Shown piece after piece: positions 17,655 to 26,652 of a DNA stretch of 64,000 nt (position 1 is its first letter; each line of letters begins with the position of its first letter). The notes beneath the pieces are model-generated. The model ran no database searches. It was not told the DNA's origin and saw only the letters and a program-made list of their open reading frames with translations. A program made the position numbers and the translations under genes. This stretch comes from Kribbella jejuensis (GTDB taxonomy: Bacteria; Actinomycetota; Actinomycetes; Propionibacteriales; Kribbellaceae), in assembly GCF_006715085.1 (NCBI RefSeq), contig NZ_VFMM01000001.1, positions 3,038,001 to 3,102,000 on the forward strand, in the 5' to 3' direction.

Positions 17655-18785
17655 GTGAGTGACTTGAGCATTCGGACCATCTCCACCGACGAGCACGCCG
17701 CGTACATCGCGGCGCAACCGGCGGCGAGCTTCCTGCAGACGCCTGGTTGGGCCGCGGTGAAGAGCGAGTGGAAGGCGGAGTCACTCGGCTGGTACGAACC
17801 GGGCACGCCGGGCGAGCTGGTCGGCGTCGGCCTGGTGCTCTACCGGCAGATGCCGAAGGTGAAGCGCTACCTCGCGTACCTGCCGGAAGGTCCGGTGATC
17901 GACTGGGACGCGATCGACCCCGGCAGCTACCTGCGCCCGCTGGCCGAACACCTGGCCGAGCGCGGCGCGTTCGGCATCCGGATGGGTCCGCCCGTGGCGA
18001 CCCGTCGGTGGAGCGCTCAGACGATCAAGGACGCCATCGCCGGCGGCCAGCAGCCGCGGCTCGGTGACGTCCGTCCGGACGTGATCGAGCCGTCCGGTGC
18101 CAGGCTCGGCGACCAGCTCCGCAAGCTCGGCTGGAAGCCGCCGCGGATCGCCGAGGGCTTCGCGGCCGGGCAGCCGCAGTACGTCTTCCAGGTGCCGCTG
18201 GCCGGCCGCACCGAGGACGACCTGCTGAAGGGCATGAACCAGCTGTGGCGGCGCAACATCAAGAAGGCCGCCAAGGCCGGCGTCGAGGTGACGCAGGGCG
18301 GGCCCGAGGACATCAAGGCGTTCCACGGGCTGTACGTCGAGACCGCCGAGCGCGACCACTTCACCCCACGCCCGCTGCCGTACTTCGAGAAGATGTACGA
18401 CGCGATGGCGAACCAGCCGGCCGATTGCTGTGACTTCCGGATCTACAACGCCCACCACGAGGGCGACCTGGTCGCGTCGACGATCTGGGTCCGGGTCGGC
18501 GGTCACTCCTGGTACTCCTACGGTGCCAGCTCGACCGCCAAGCGGGACGTGCGCGGATCGAACGCGATCCAGTGGCGCATGATGACGGACGCACTCGCGG
18601 CGGGTGCGTCCGTGTACGACCTACGGGGCATCACCGACACCTTGGACCCGAACGACCCGCATGTCGGGTTGATCCAGTTCAAGACCGGTACCGGTGGCGA
18701 GGCCGTCGAGTACGTCGGTGAGTGGGATCTGCCGTTGAACAAGGCGCTCTACACCGCATTCGACCTCTACATGAGACGGCGTTGA
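17655..18785 (+). CDS. FemAB/FemX-family peptidyltransferase
   Basis: 376 residues with two GNAT-like halves. FLQTPGWAAVKSEWK near the N-terminus and LWRRNIKKAAKAGVEV in the middle are typical of FemX, which adds the first amino acid of the peptidoglycan cross-bridge to lipid II from aminoacyl-tRNA. YDLRGITDTLDPNDPHVGL near the C-terminus is the second conserved block. GTG start. It precedes the racemase-like gene by 4 bases, forming a cell-wall pair. Confidence 0.88.
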   Translation: MSDLSIRTISTDEHAAYIAAQPAASFLQTPGWAAVKSEWKAESLGWYEPGTPGELVGVGLVLYRQMPKVKRYLAYLPEGPVIDWDAIDPGSYLRPLAEHLAERGAFGIRMGPPVATRRWSAQTIKDAIAGGQQPRLGDVRPDVIEPSGARLGDQLRKLGWKPPRIAEGFAAGQPQYVFQVPLAGRTEDDLLKGMNQLWRRNIKKAAKAGVEVTQGGPEDIKAFHGLYVETAERDHFTPRPLPYFEKMYDAMANQPADCCDFRIYNAHHEGDLVASTIWVRVGGHSWYSYGASSTAKRDVRGSNAIQWRMMTDALAAGASVYDLRGITDTLDPNDPHVGLIQFKTGTGGEAVEYVGEWDLPLNKALYTAFDLYMRRR

Positions 18786-18789
18786 CACC

Positions 18790-19791
18790 ATGCCCCTAGT
18801 CCTGCACGTCGATTCCGATCGATGGCGCGAACACCTGCGTTCCACGTGGAACCCCGACATCGTCCCGGTCGCCAAGGGCAACGGGTACGGGTTCGGCAAC
18901 CACCGGCTGTTCGCGGAGGCCCGCGCGCTCGGCGCCCGGACGATCGCGGTCGGCACGTACTTCGAGGTCCCCGCGGAGCCGCGCGAGGACGTCGTGGTGC
19001 TGTCGCCGTGGCGGCCGTTCCTGGAGATGCCGCAGAGCCAGAACGTGATCCACACGGTCAGCCGGCTGGCCGACCTGGTCTCGATCCCGGCCGGCAGCCG
19101 GGTGCTGATCGAGGTGATGACCTCGATGCGCCGGCACGGCATCGGCGCCCGCGAACTGCGGCACACGATGCTGCTCAACGCGCTCGACCGGATCCGGTTC
19201 GAGGGCTGGTCGCTGCACTTCCCGATGGGTGCCGGCGGTACGTCGGCGAACCTCCGCGAGGCGCAGCAGCTGGCCAAGGCGGCCCTCGACGTACGGAAGA
19301 AGACGTTGTGGGTGTCGCACGTACCGGCGCAGAAGCTGGCCGACATCGGTGACGACGTGAAGCTCCGAATGGGTACCGGCCTGTGGCTCGGCGACCGCGG
19401 AGCGCTCTCGGTGAAGGCGACCGTGCTCGACGTGCATTCGGTACGGCGTGGTGAGCGCGTCGGCTACCGCCAGCGCCGGGTGAGCGGCGACGGGCACATC
19501 CTGGTCGTCTCCGGCGGTACGGCACACGGCGTCGGCCTGGAGGCCCCGACCGGCGCGGCGACCGTACGGCAGCGCGCGATCGCGATGGCCAAGGGCGGCC
19601 TGGACGCCGCCGGGATGGCGTTGTCGCCGTTCAGCATCGAGGGCAAGCAGCGCTGGTTCGCGGAACCGCCGCACATGCAGGCCAGCATGCTGTTCCTGCC
19701 GTCCGCGGTGGCCCCGCCGGCGGTCGGCGACGAGGTCGATCTCGACGTCCGCTACACCACCACCACGTTCGACAAGGTGTCGATGGATTGA
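18790..19791 (+). CDS. Alanine racemase-family PLP enzyme
   Basis: 333 residues. VPVAKGNGYGFG (25-36) is the PLP-lysine motif of fold-type III alanine racemases (Lys29 as Schiff-base lysine). The barrel continues with RMGTGLWLGDR, and a shortened C-terminal beta domain follows. The protein is shorter than classic Alr (about 370-380) and divergent, so it may act on another amino acid or be a specialised racemase for cross-bridge synthesis. The partner is the FemX gene 4 bases upstream. Confidence 0.82.
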   Translation: MPLVLHVDSDRWREHLRSTWNPDIVPVAKGNGYGFGNHRLFAEARALGARTIAVGTYFEVPAEPREDVVVLSPWRPFLEMPQSQNVIHTVSRLADLVSIPAGSRVLIEVMTSMRRHGIGARELRHTMLLNALDRIRFEGWSLHFPMGAGGTSANLREAQQLAKAALDVRKKTLWVSHVPAQKLADIGDDVKLRMGTGLWLGDRGALSVKATVLDVHSVRRGERVGYRQRRVSGDGHILVVSGGTAHGVGLEAPTGAATVRQRAIAMAKGGLDAAGMALSPFSIEGKQRWFAEPPHMQASMLFLPSAVAPPAVGDEVDLDVRYTTTTFDKVSMD

Positions 19792-19824
19792 CTTAAGGTC
19801 CACCTGAAGTTGCAGCGTGGACCT

Positions 19825-20547
19825 ATGAGCTTTCTGGAGCGGAGCGAGGAGCGGCCCGGGGCGGCCGAGCTGCGCGCTGCGTCGTACCGGATGCTGGCGC
19901 TGAAACGCGGTGCGACCTGCGTGGATGTCGCCTGCGGGGCGGGCCACGCGGTCGCCGAACTGGCCCGCAAGGGCCTGAAGGTGACCGGCATCGACATCGA
20001 TCCGGACGCGGTCGAGGCGGCCCGGCAGCGCGCGCCCGGGGCAATGTTTCACGTGGCACATTCCGACGACCTGCCGCTCGCGGACGGGTCGATGGACGGG
20101 TACCGCGCGATGCGCCTGTTCCACCTGCTCGAGGATCCGCGCCCGACGATCGCCGAGGCGCACCGGGTACTGCGACCCGGCGGGCGGATCGTGGTCGGCG
20201 GGCAGGACTACGGCTTCGTGATGATCACCAGCTCCGACCAGGACCTGACCGACGTGATCCGCCTCGGCCTCGAATCGCACACCGTGTCGCCGCGCGCGAC
20301 GCGAACCCTCCGCGAGGTCCTCCTCGACGCGAAGTTCTCCGACGTCGAGGTCGTCGTACACACCGAGGTCGTCACCGACCACAAGCAGCTGGCGCCGCAG
20401 CTGAAAGCAGCGGCCGCGGCGGCCGTCGACCAGGCGCTGATCACCAAGGAAGACGCCGACACCTGGCTGGCCGAACAAGCCGCCAGGGCGCGCCGGGACC
20501 ACTTCCTGGCCGCGATCCCGACGATCCTCGTCGGCGCCCACCGCTGA
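19825..20547 (+). CDS. SAM-dependent methyltransferase
   Basis: 240 residues. Rossmann methyltransferase motifs: VDVACGAGHAVAELA (motif I), VTGIDIDPDAVEAAR, an acidic SDDLPLADGSMDG, and AHRVLRPGGRIVVGG. UbiE/class I type; substrate unknown. The ATG at 19825 is used; a TTG 15 bases upstream is in frame. It follows the racemase-like gene by 33 bases and may be cotranscribed. It ends 21 bases before the convergent gene. Confidence 0.85.
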   Translation: MSFLERSEERPGAAELRAASYRMLALKRGATCVDVACGAGHAVAELARKGLKVTGIDIDPDAVEAARQRAPGAMFHVAHSDDLPLADGSMDGYRAMRLFHLLEDPRPTIAEAHRVLRPGGRIVVGGQDYGFVMITSSDQDLTDVIRLGLESHTVSPRATRTLREVLLDAKFSDVEVVVHTEVVTDHKQLAPQLKAAAAAAVDQALITKEDADTWLAEQAARARRDHFLAAIPTILVGAHR

Positions 20548-20568
20548 CGGGTGGGCTCCGCGCGAGGT

Positions 20569-21723
20569 CTACTGCTTGAGTGGACCCTTCCAGCGAACCG
20601 TGGGCAGCAGGGCGGCCGGGTCGACGCGGTCCTTGTTGGCGGAGACGATGTCGAACATCGACTCGATCAGGGTCTCCGACAGTAGGTGCGGCTGGAGGCC
20701 CAAGCCGACCAGGCCCGTGTGCTTCACGTTGTAGTAGTGCTCCGCCTGCTCGACGCGCGGGTTCTCCAGGTGCTCGACCTGGACCGGGCCGGGGAAGCAC
20801 TCCGCGACCAGCTCGGCGAGCTGCGCCACCGAGTAGCTCTCGGTCATCTGGTTGAAGACCCGGAACTCGCCGGCGTCGGCAGGGTTCTCCACAGCGAGCC
20901 GGATGCACTCGACGGTGTCCCGGATGTCCAGGAAGCCGCGGGTCTGACCGCCGGCGCCGTACACCGTCAGCGGCTCACCGAGGACGGCCTGGATGCAGAA
21001 CCGGTTGAGCACGGTGCCGAACACGGCGTCGTAGTCGAACCGGGTCGCCAGCCGCGCGTCCTGCACGGTCTGGTCGGTTTGCTGCCCGTACACGACGCCC
21101 TGGTTGAGGTCGGTAACGCGCATGCCCCAGATCCGGCAGCCGAACTCCAGGTTGTGCGAGTCGTGCACCTTGCTCAGGTGGTAGAAGGAGCCCGGCTTCT
21201 TCGGGTAGAGCATCCGGTCCTTGCGGCCGTTGTGCTCGACCTCCAGCCAACCTTCCTCGATGTCGATGTTCGGCGTCCCGTACTCACCCATCGTGCCGAG
21301 CTTCACCAGATGGATGTCGGGGTTGATCTCGGCGATCGCGTACATCAGGTTCAGCGTGCCGACCACGTTGTTGTGCTGCGTGTACACAGCGTGTTCGCGA
21401 TCGATCATCGAGTACGGCGCGGCGCGCTGCTCGGCGAAGTGCACGATCGCGTCCGGTGCGAACTCCTGCAGCACCCGGTACACGAAGTCCGCGTCGAGCA
21501 GGTCGCCGACGTACGCCGGGACGGTCTTGCCGGAGACCTCCTTCCAGGCCTGCACCCGGGACTCGAGATCCTCGATCGGGACCAGACTCTGGACGCCCAG
21601 CTCGCGGTCGTACCCACGGCGGGCCATGTTGTCGAGCACGGCCGTGTCATGGCCGCGGTCGGAGAGGTGCAGCGCCGTCGGCCACCCCAGGTAGCCGTCA
21701 CCGCCCAGGACCAGTACGCGCAC
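20569..21723 (-). CDS. UDP-sulfoquinovose synthase-like (SQD1) NAD-dependent epimerase/dehydratase
   Basis: 384 residues, extended SDR. The NAD motif GGDGYLG is at 8-14. KLGTMGEYGTPNIDIEEG, FYHLSKVHDSHNLEF, DLNQGVVYG and GGQTRGFLDIRDTVECI follow the plant/bacterial SQD1 pattern closely, and Thr144, Tyr181 and Lys185 fall where SQD1 has its catalytic Thr, Tyr and Lys. SQD1 joins sulfite to UDP-glucose to make UDP-sulfoquinovose, donor for sulfolipid or sulfoquinovose-containing glycans. Relatives such as Agl3 act in archaeal protein glycosylation. The nearby GtrA and glycosyltransferase genes suggest envelope use. Confidence 0.85.
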   Translation of the reverse strand: MRVLVLGGDGYLGWPTALHLSDRGHDTAVLDNMARRGYDRELGVQSLVPIEDLESRVQAWKEVSGKTVPAYVGDLLDADFVYRVLQEFAPDAIVHFAEQRAAPYSMIDREHAVYTQHNNVVGTLNLMYAIAEINPDIHLVKLGTMGEYGTPNIDIEEGWLEVEHNGRKDRMLYPKKPGSFYHLSKVHDSHNLEFGCRIWGMRVTDLNQGVVYGQQTDQTVQDARLATRFDYDAVFGTVLNRFCIQAVLGEPLTVYGAGGQTRGFLDIRDTVECIRLAVENPADAGEFRVFNQMTESYSVAQLAELVAECFPGPVQVEHLENPRVEQAEHYYNVKHTGLVGLGLQPHLLSETLIESMFDIVSANKDRVDPAALLPTVRWKGPLKQ

Positions 21724-21879
21724 GGTTCGGCCGCCTTCCGTCAGGATTCTTCGTCAGGATCCTTCATATCCCGAGTACCCGCTCCACTAACGTGACCAGC
21801 AAGACATATTGGCTGGCAATAGCCTGAGAATTCTCCGCCGCCTGCCGCGAACTGGTGCGGAGGTGCAGAATAGGCCCCG

Positions 21880-22341
21880 ATGCGCGCTCTCACCAAGCTC
21901 CGGGCCGACCGCGGCAGATTGTTGCTGTGGGCGAAGTACTCGGCATCCTCCGTGTTCGCCACCGTGGTCAGCCAGGTGGCGTTCGCGCTGTGTTACTGGT
22001 TCGGTACGCCGGCCCTGGTCGCGAACCTGGTCGCCTGGCTGACGGGCGCGATCCCGAACTACCTGCTGAACCGGCACTACACCTGGGGCCGCAGCGGCCA
22101 GAAGTTGCCGTACACAATCATCGTGGTCGGGTCCGCGGTCATCGCCGCGCTGGTCACCTCGCTGACCGATCACGCGGTGCAGCCGATCGATTCCCATGCG
22201 TGGAAGACGGTGCTGGTGACCGGTTCGTACCTCGGTACCTACGGGGTGCTGTTCATCGCGAAGTTCGCGCTGTTCGATCGGCTGGTGTTCGCCAAGCCTG
22301 CCGCCGCCGACGCCGACGCACATACTCCCGTAGCCAGGTAG
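21880..22341 (+). CDS. GtrA-family membrane protein
   Basis: 153 residues with four membrane helices and the GtrA signatures VANLVAWLTGAIPNYLLNRHYTW and a C-terminal FALFDRLVF. GtrA proteins are thought to flip or present polyprenyl-phosphate-linked sugars across the membrane. The last 89 bases are antisense to the end of the glycosyltransferase gene, which would make the lipid-linked sugar. Divergent from the SQD1-like gene. Confidence 0.85.
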   Translation: MRALTKLRADRGRLLLWAKYSASSVFATVVSQVAFALCYWFGTPALVANLVAWLTGAIPNYLLNRHYTWGRSGQKLPYTIIVVGSAVIAALVTSLTDHAVQPIDSHAWKTVLVTGSYLGTYGVLFIAKFALFDRLVFAKPAAADADAHTPVAR

Positions 22342-24436
22342 TCGTCATCACCCGGCCGTAGTTCGCGCCGTACACGAGCCCCGGCCCCTTCTTGCTGCTC
22401 CCGTCGCCGCGGCGGCGCATCGTCATCGGCAGCTCGACCACCCGGGCGCCAAGCGCGAGCGCACCCAGCAGCAGCTCGGACGACTGGTACTGCGGTTCGC
22501 GCAACGTCACCGCGGTCGCGAGCTCGGCCCGCATCGCGCGGAACCCGAACGACGTGTCGGTCAGCTGCTTCCGGGTCAGGATCGACGCGAGTACGGCGAA
22601 CACCCGGACGCCGACCCAGCGCAGCCGGCTGTCCGCGTCCTCGGCACCGAGACGGCGGGACCCGGTGACGAAATCGGCCTTGTCTTCGAGGATCGGAGTC
22701 AGCAGAGTCGTCAACTCGTCGTTGTCGTACTGGCCGTCGGCGTCGGTAGTGACGACGTACCGCGCTCCGCCTTCGAAGGCCAGGTGGTATCCGAGGCGCA
22801 GTGCCGCGCCCTGGCCGCGGTTGACCGGGGCAACGCAGACGTGTGCTCCATGAGCACGGGCGATCTCGGCGGTGTCGTCGGTGGCGCCGTCGACGACGAC
22901 CAGGACGTCGACCGGCATGCCTGCGCACGTCTTGGGCATGTTCTGGAGCACCGGAGCGATGCCGCCAGCCTCGTTGTAGGCCGCGATGACTACTACGACG
23001 GGGGCATTCGTGTAGTTGAAGCCCTTCGCAGCTGCCGAGTCGACGGCGTCCGGGTAGTCGGCCATCGCTGGGCGTGCCTGGTCCTTGCCGAGGATCGCCC
23101 TCAGGCCTATGACACCGGCCAGCGGGAAGAAGATCAGCCCGGGCAGTTGGTAGCGCCAGGAGAACTCGAAGGCTGCTGAGCCGAGTAGCAGGATCAGCCC
23201 GGCTGCCGCGGGCAGTAGCGCCGCGGCGCGCAGCCCTGACGTCTTGGCACGCCCCAGACCAGCTGCGGCGGCAAGAGCGATCAGCGCGCACAGCCCGAGG
23301 AGGGTGCCGGACGTGTAGCCACCGTGGAGCTGGTACGCGCGAAGAACGACCGCAGGCACATGTGAGACGTGTGGCTCGGACCCTCCCCATTTCACCGCGG
23401 CCTTGGCAGTGTTGGGGTCCTTGAGGTTCGGGTAGGTCAGCTGGAACTGCCAGCGGTCCAGCGGTACGTCGTTGGGCGAGCTGGTCCTCGTCGGCGCGAA
23501 GCCCTTCGCGAAGTCCTTCAGCGCGGCCCAGGTCACGTCCAGCGGCTGGTGCGTGATGACCAGATGCGCGAACTCGGTCGCCAGCTGGCGTTTCGTCGTG
23601 CCGGGAGGCAGCGGGCCCGGCCAGTTCGGGTCGCCGTAGTGGTTGTGCGCGTACTTGTCCACGCCCAGGCGCTGGCCGAGCGGCTCCTTCGGACAGAACA
23701 GGCGCGTGCCCTCGTCGAGCGGGAGCTTGTCGCAGTTCGCGACCGTGGCGGTCCGCCCGTACAGAATCTGGTTCTCGGCGCCGGTGAAGCCCCAGCGGCC
23801 GGTGTCGATCCGGTAGTACCCGCCGTACGCCGCGAAGACGATCGCGAACCCGGCGACGGCGGCACCGGTACGGCGTACCAGGTCCCTGCCGTGTCTACGC
23901 GAGGCGATGATCAGGTAGAGCACCACGGCGATCAGCAGCACCATGCCGATCGCACGGACCGCGAAGGCGGCGCCGATCAGTACACCGACGACGGCCGCGC
24001 GCCGCCAGCCCGGTACACCCTTCGCCAGCAGGAGCCAGAGGATCGCTACCAGGATCACGTCGAACGTGGTCTCGGCCATGATGTTCTGCTCGATCTGCAC
24101 CTGGTAGGCGTCGAGCAGGATCGGCGCGGCGGCCACCGCGGACAGCCAGCGGTAGACGGTCAGCCGGCGGGCCAGGGCGTAGATCGCGACGCCCAGGCCG
24201 AGACCCACCAGGTGCTGGACGATGACGACGAGCTTGAGACCGCCCAGCCAGACCAGTGGGCCGAGGACGAAGTCGTAGCCGATCGGGTTCAGCTGGTCGG
24301 GGCTCAGCTTGCCCATGTTGGTGAGGTACTGCACGGAGTCCGTGTAGACGATCGCCGGCGTGTAGGCGACGGTCGCGAGCACCCGCAGGACAAGGCCGAG
24401 TATGAGGAAGACGAGGAGCAGCCAGTGCTTCCTCAC
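22253..24436 (-). CDS. Fusion of GT-C-like membrane protein and GT2 polyprenyl-phosphate glycosyltransferase
   Basis: 727 residues. Residues 1 to about 460 form a polytopic membrane region with extracytoplasmic loops, resembling GT-C mannosyltransferases. After a linker, the C-terminal 240 residues are a GT-A glycosyltransferase of family 2: VVVVIAAYNEAGGIAPVL, DVLVVVDGATDDT, and the metal-binding TTDADGQYD. The GT2 part should charge polyprenyl phosphate with a sugar and the GT-C part should transfer it outside. The GTG at 24436 overlaps the upstream stop as GTGA; an in-frame GTG at 24457 is the alternative. Confidence 0.82.
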   Translation of the reverse strand: MRKHWLLLVFLILGLVLRVLATVAYTPAIVYTDSVQYLTNMGKLSPDQLNPIGYDFVLGPLVWLGGLKLVVIVQHLVGLGLGVAIYALARRLTVYRWLSAVAAAPILLDAYQVQIEQNIMAETTFDVILVAILWLLLAKGVPGWRRAAVVGVLIGAAFAVRAIGMVLLIAVVLYLIIASRRHGRDLVRRTGAAVAGFAIVFAAYGGYYRIDTGRWGFTGAENQILYGRTATVANCDKLPLDEGTRLFCPKEPLGQRLGVDKYAHNHYGDPNWPGPLPPGTTKRQLATEFAHLVITHQPLDVTWAALKDFAKGFAPTRTSSPNDVPLDRWQFQLTYPNLKDPNTAKAAVKWGGSEPHVSHVPAVVLRAYQLHGGYTSGTLLGLCALIALAAAAGLGRAKTSGLRAAALLPAAAGLILLLGSAAFEFSWRYQLPGLIFFPLAGVIGLRAILGKDQARPAMADYPDAVDSAAAKGFNYTNAPVVVVIAAYNEAGGIAPVLQNMPKTCAGMPVDVLVVVDGATDDTAEIARAHGAHVCVAPVNRGQGAALRLGYHLAFEGGARYVVTTDADGQYDNDELTTLLTPILEDKADFVTGSRRLGAEDADSRLRWVGVRVFAVLASILTRKQLTDTSFGFRAMRAELATAVTLREPQYQSSELLLGALALGARVVELPMTMRRRGDGSSKKGPGLVYGANYGRVMTTTWLREYVRRRRRRQAWRTPADRTARTSR

Positions 24437-25332
24437 TGCTGCTTGAAGTACTGCCACGTCCGAGCCAAACCCTCTTCCAGGGAAACTGTCGGCTGATACC
24501 CGAGATCGTTGGTGATATCAACGACGACCGCAGGCATCTCACCCGCGGGCGCCTCGATGTGTTCGGCCGGCACCGGGCAACCGGTCACCGCGCGCACGGT
24601 CTCGATCATCTCCAGCACCGACACCGAACGGCCGGACCCGATGATCGCGCGCCCGTCGTACGAACTGTCGAGCGCGAGCAGCACGCCGCTCACCACGTCG
24701 TCGATGAACACCAGGTCGCGCCGCTGCTTGCCGTCGCCGTACACCCGTACGCCGGTCCCGCCCAGCGCGGCTCGCATCATCCGCGGCACGAAGCTGTCCT
24801 TGTGCGACATCCCCGGCCCGTACACGTTCGTGAACCGCAGGGCAGCCGTCGCCATCCCGTAGCTCCCGGAGTACGCCGACAGCAGCATCTCGCACGCGGC
24901 CTTGGTCGCGCCGTACGGCGTCAGCGGCCGGAGCGGCAGGTCCGCGGTGATCGTCGACGTACCGACATTGCCCACCACGGCGTTGGTGGAGGCGAGCACG
25001 AACCGATCCACCCCGCTCCCGCGCGCCAACTCCAGCAGCACCTGAGTGATCGTCACGTTCTGCGCGAAGGTCTGCATCGGCGCATCCACCGACCGCAACA
25101 CCGAGGTCAACGCCGCCAGATGCACCACGCTCGTGGGCCGCGTCTCGAACGCCGCCACACAGGTCTCCTGCTCCGCAAGATCCCCCGTCACCACGTGCAC
25201 CCCGTCGTCCCACGACGAGTCCGGCGGCTCCCGATCGACCGCGGTCACCAGCACGCCCCGCTCCCGCAGAGCCGCCACCACGGCCCGCCCGATGAACCCG
25301 GAAGCCCCGGTGACCAGCACACGTTCGTCCAT
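24433..25332 (-). CDS. NAD-dependent epimerase/dehydratase
   Basis: 299 residues, extended SDR with VTGASGFIGRAV at the N-terminus, YGATKA as the Tyr-x3-Lys catalytic motif and GDGKQRRDLVFIDDVV, typical of nucleotide-sugar 4-epimerases and 4,6-dehydratases. GAGGG just before the ATG supports this start; the frame is open 19 codons upstream. It overlaps the glycosyltransferase gene by 4 bases and probably makes its sugar donor. It starts 53 bases after the HD-hydrolase stop and could receive transcription from that operon. Confidence 0.87.
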   Translation of the reverse strand: MDERVLVTGASGFIGRAVVAALRERGVLVTAVDREPPDSSWDDGVHVVTGDLAEQETCVAAFETRPTSVVHLAALTSVLRSVDAPMQTFAQNVTITQVLLELARGSGVDRFVLASTNAVVGNVGTSTITADLPLRPLTPYGATKAACEMLLSAYSGSYGMATAALRFTNVYGPGMSHKDSFVPRMMRAALGGTGVRVYGDGKQRRDLVFIDDVVSGVLLALDSSYDGRAIIGSGRSVSVLEMIETVRAVTGCPVPAEHIEAPAGEMPAVVVDITNDLGYQPTVSLEEGLARTWQYFKQQ

Positions 25333-25385
25333 GACCCTCAACCTACCCGCGCCGGTCCACCCCCGACCACGCCCATCACGCCTCG

Positions 25386-26402
25386 TCACCGATCAAGCAC
25401 TTCGAGCGCATGGGCGTACTTCTTCCGCAGCCGCTCCTGCGTCTCCGCGTCGAGCCGGCTCCGCCGTGCAGGGCTGCTGTTGTGCTCGATGTCGGCACGC
25501 TTCACCGGCACGGCGCCTGGAGTGCGGACGAGGCGGGCCAGGTAGTCGTCGTGGTGTTCGCCGGGTCGCCGGGTGAGCGCGTCGACCATCTCGACCACCG
25601 GTGGCGGGACGCCCAGATCCGTCAGCTGAGTCAGAGTGCAACTGGTGTCCTCGACCGAGTCGTGCAGCAGCGCCGCCATCTGCTGATACTCGTCCGCACC
25701 ATCTCGGCGCGCGATCTCAGCGGCGCCACGAACGTGCAGTACATACGGCTCGCCGCTCTTGTCGACCTGCTCGCGATGCACCGCAGCCGCCAACTGATCC
25801 GCAGCTTCCAGCGTGTCCACCGGACCGTCGAGGTAGGAGTATGCCGCGGCCCAGGCGGCGTACAACTCCTTCAACCGGTTGTCCACGACCGCCATCGGAA
25901 CGAACCGCTCGACGGTCTCTGCGTAGTACGACCGCTGCTTTGCAACCCGCGGGTGCGTGTGCAATCGCTGCACGTTGCTGTACCGATCCGACAACTTCAG
26001 CAGCAATACGTCCCTCGACGCGCCCGCCAGCCTGCCGAGGTACGCCGTACGCCCTTCGGGTCCGATCGTGACAGCGCCCACCAACTCTGCCGTCCGTTCC
26101 CCGAACCGCGCCGCCACCTCCTCCAACGTGCCGTCGGTGTCCTCCACCACGTCATGCAACAACCCGGCCCGCAACAGATCCACATCCGTCACGCCAAGCC
26201 CGCTCACCAACACATCCACCACCTGCAACAAGTGCTCCCAGTAAGCCTCTCCGGCAGGCCGCACTTGCCCCCCATGCCACTCAAGCGCCCCCTCGAACGC
26301 CACTTCCAACTCCGCAAGCACCGCCCGCGGAAGACGCCCGTTCAAGTCCTCTTCTGCGGCGGGCCATCCATCCCACCCGGCAAACACGCGCATATCAGCC
26401 AT
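25386..26402 (-). CDS. Tandem-HD RelA/SpoT-type hydrolase (small alarmone hydrolase-like)
   Basis: 338 residues carrying two consecutive HD domains. Domain 1 (about 35-150): His43, HD 83-84 with ED 87-88 (HDVVED), and Asp139 in KLSDRYSN. Domain 2 (about 200-310): His209, DKSGEPYVLH, HD 247-248 with ED 251-252 (HDSVED), and Asp304 in KRADIEHN. These are the Mn-dependent active-site residues of RSH hydrolases that remove pyrophosphate from (p)ppGpp-like nucleotides. No synthetase domain is present. It is the last gene of the operon led by 33097 and overlaps the previous gene by 8 bases; an ATG at 26393 is an alternative start. Likely antitoxin of the RelA-like protein two genes upstream. Confidence 0.85.
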   Translation of the reverse strand: MADMRVFAGWDGWPAAEEDLNGRLPRAVLAELEVAFEGALEWHGGQVRPAGEAYWEHLLQVVDVLVSGLGVTDVDLLRAGLLHDVVEDTDGTLEEVAARFGERTAELVGAVTIGPEGRTAYLGRLAGASRDVLLLKLSDRYSNVQRLHTHPRVAKQRSYYAETVERFVPMAVVDNRLKELYAAWAAAYSYLDGPVDTLEAADQLAAAVHREQVDKSGEPYVLHVRGAAEIARRDGADEYQQMAALLHDSVEDTSCTLTQLTDLGVPPPVVEMVDALTRRPGEHHDDYLARLVRTPGAVPVKRADIEHNSSPARRSRLDAETQERLRKKYAHALEVLDR

Positions 26403-26652
26403 GCAGCACGTGCTTCCGGTACTCGTCCCAGTTGGGCAGCTCGTACGGCACCGGCTCGTCGGCGTCGAGGTCGTGGAACTCGAACTGACCAGCCAGTTCG
26501 CGCTCCCGCAGCAGTGCCCCGGCCTCACTGATCACCACCCGCGCAGCCGCGTCGTCGGCGTACCTACGAGCATCCACAACGAACGCTGCCTTGAGATCGC
26601 CGTCGACCTGCACAAACCCGATGCCGACCCACAGGTTGTCCGCGTCAGTCAT
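26395..26652 (-). CDS. Small unknown protein of the Rel/HerA operon
   Basis: 85 residues, acidic, predicted alpha/beta, no membrane segment (begins MTDADNLWVGIGFVQVDG, ends PNWDEYRKHVLHG). No family recognised. It overlaps both neighbours by 8 bases, so it is translated with them. Sitting directly after the RelA-like gene, it is well placed to be a dedicated inhibitor or chaperone of that enzyme; this is inference from position only. Confidence 0.75.
   Translation of the reverse strand: MTDADNLWVGIGFVQVDGDLKAAFVVDARRYADDAAARVVISEAGALLRERELAGQFEFHDLDADEPVPYELPNWDEYRKHVLHG

Noticed and set aside
18796..20541. A 581-codon open frame on the minus strand
   Set aside because: Antisense to the racemase-like and methyltransferase genes; no motif and no ribosome binding site.
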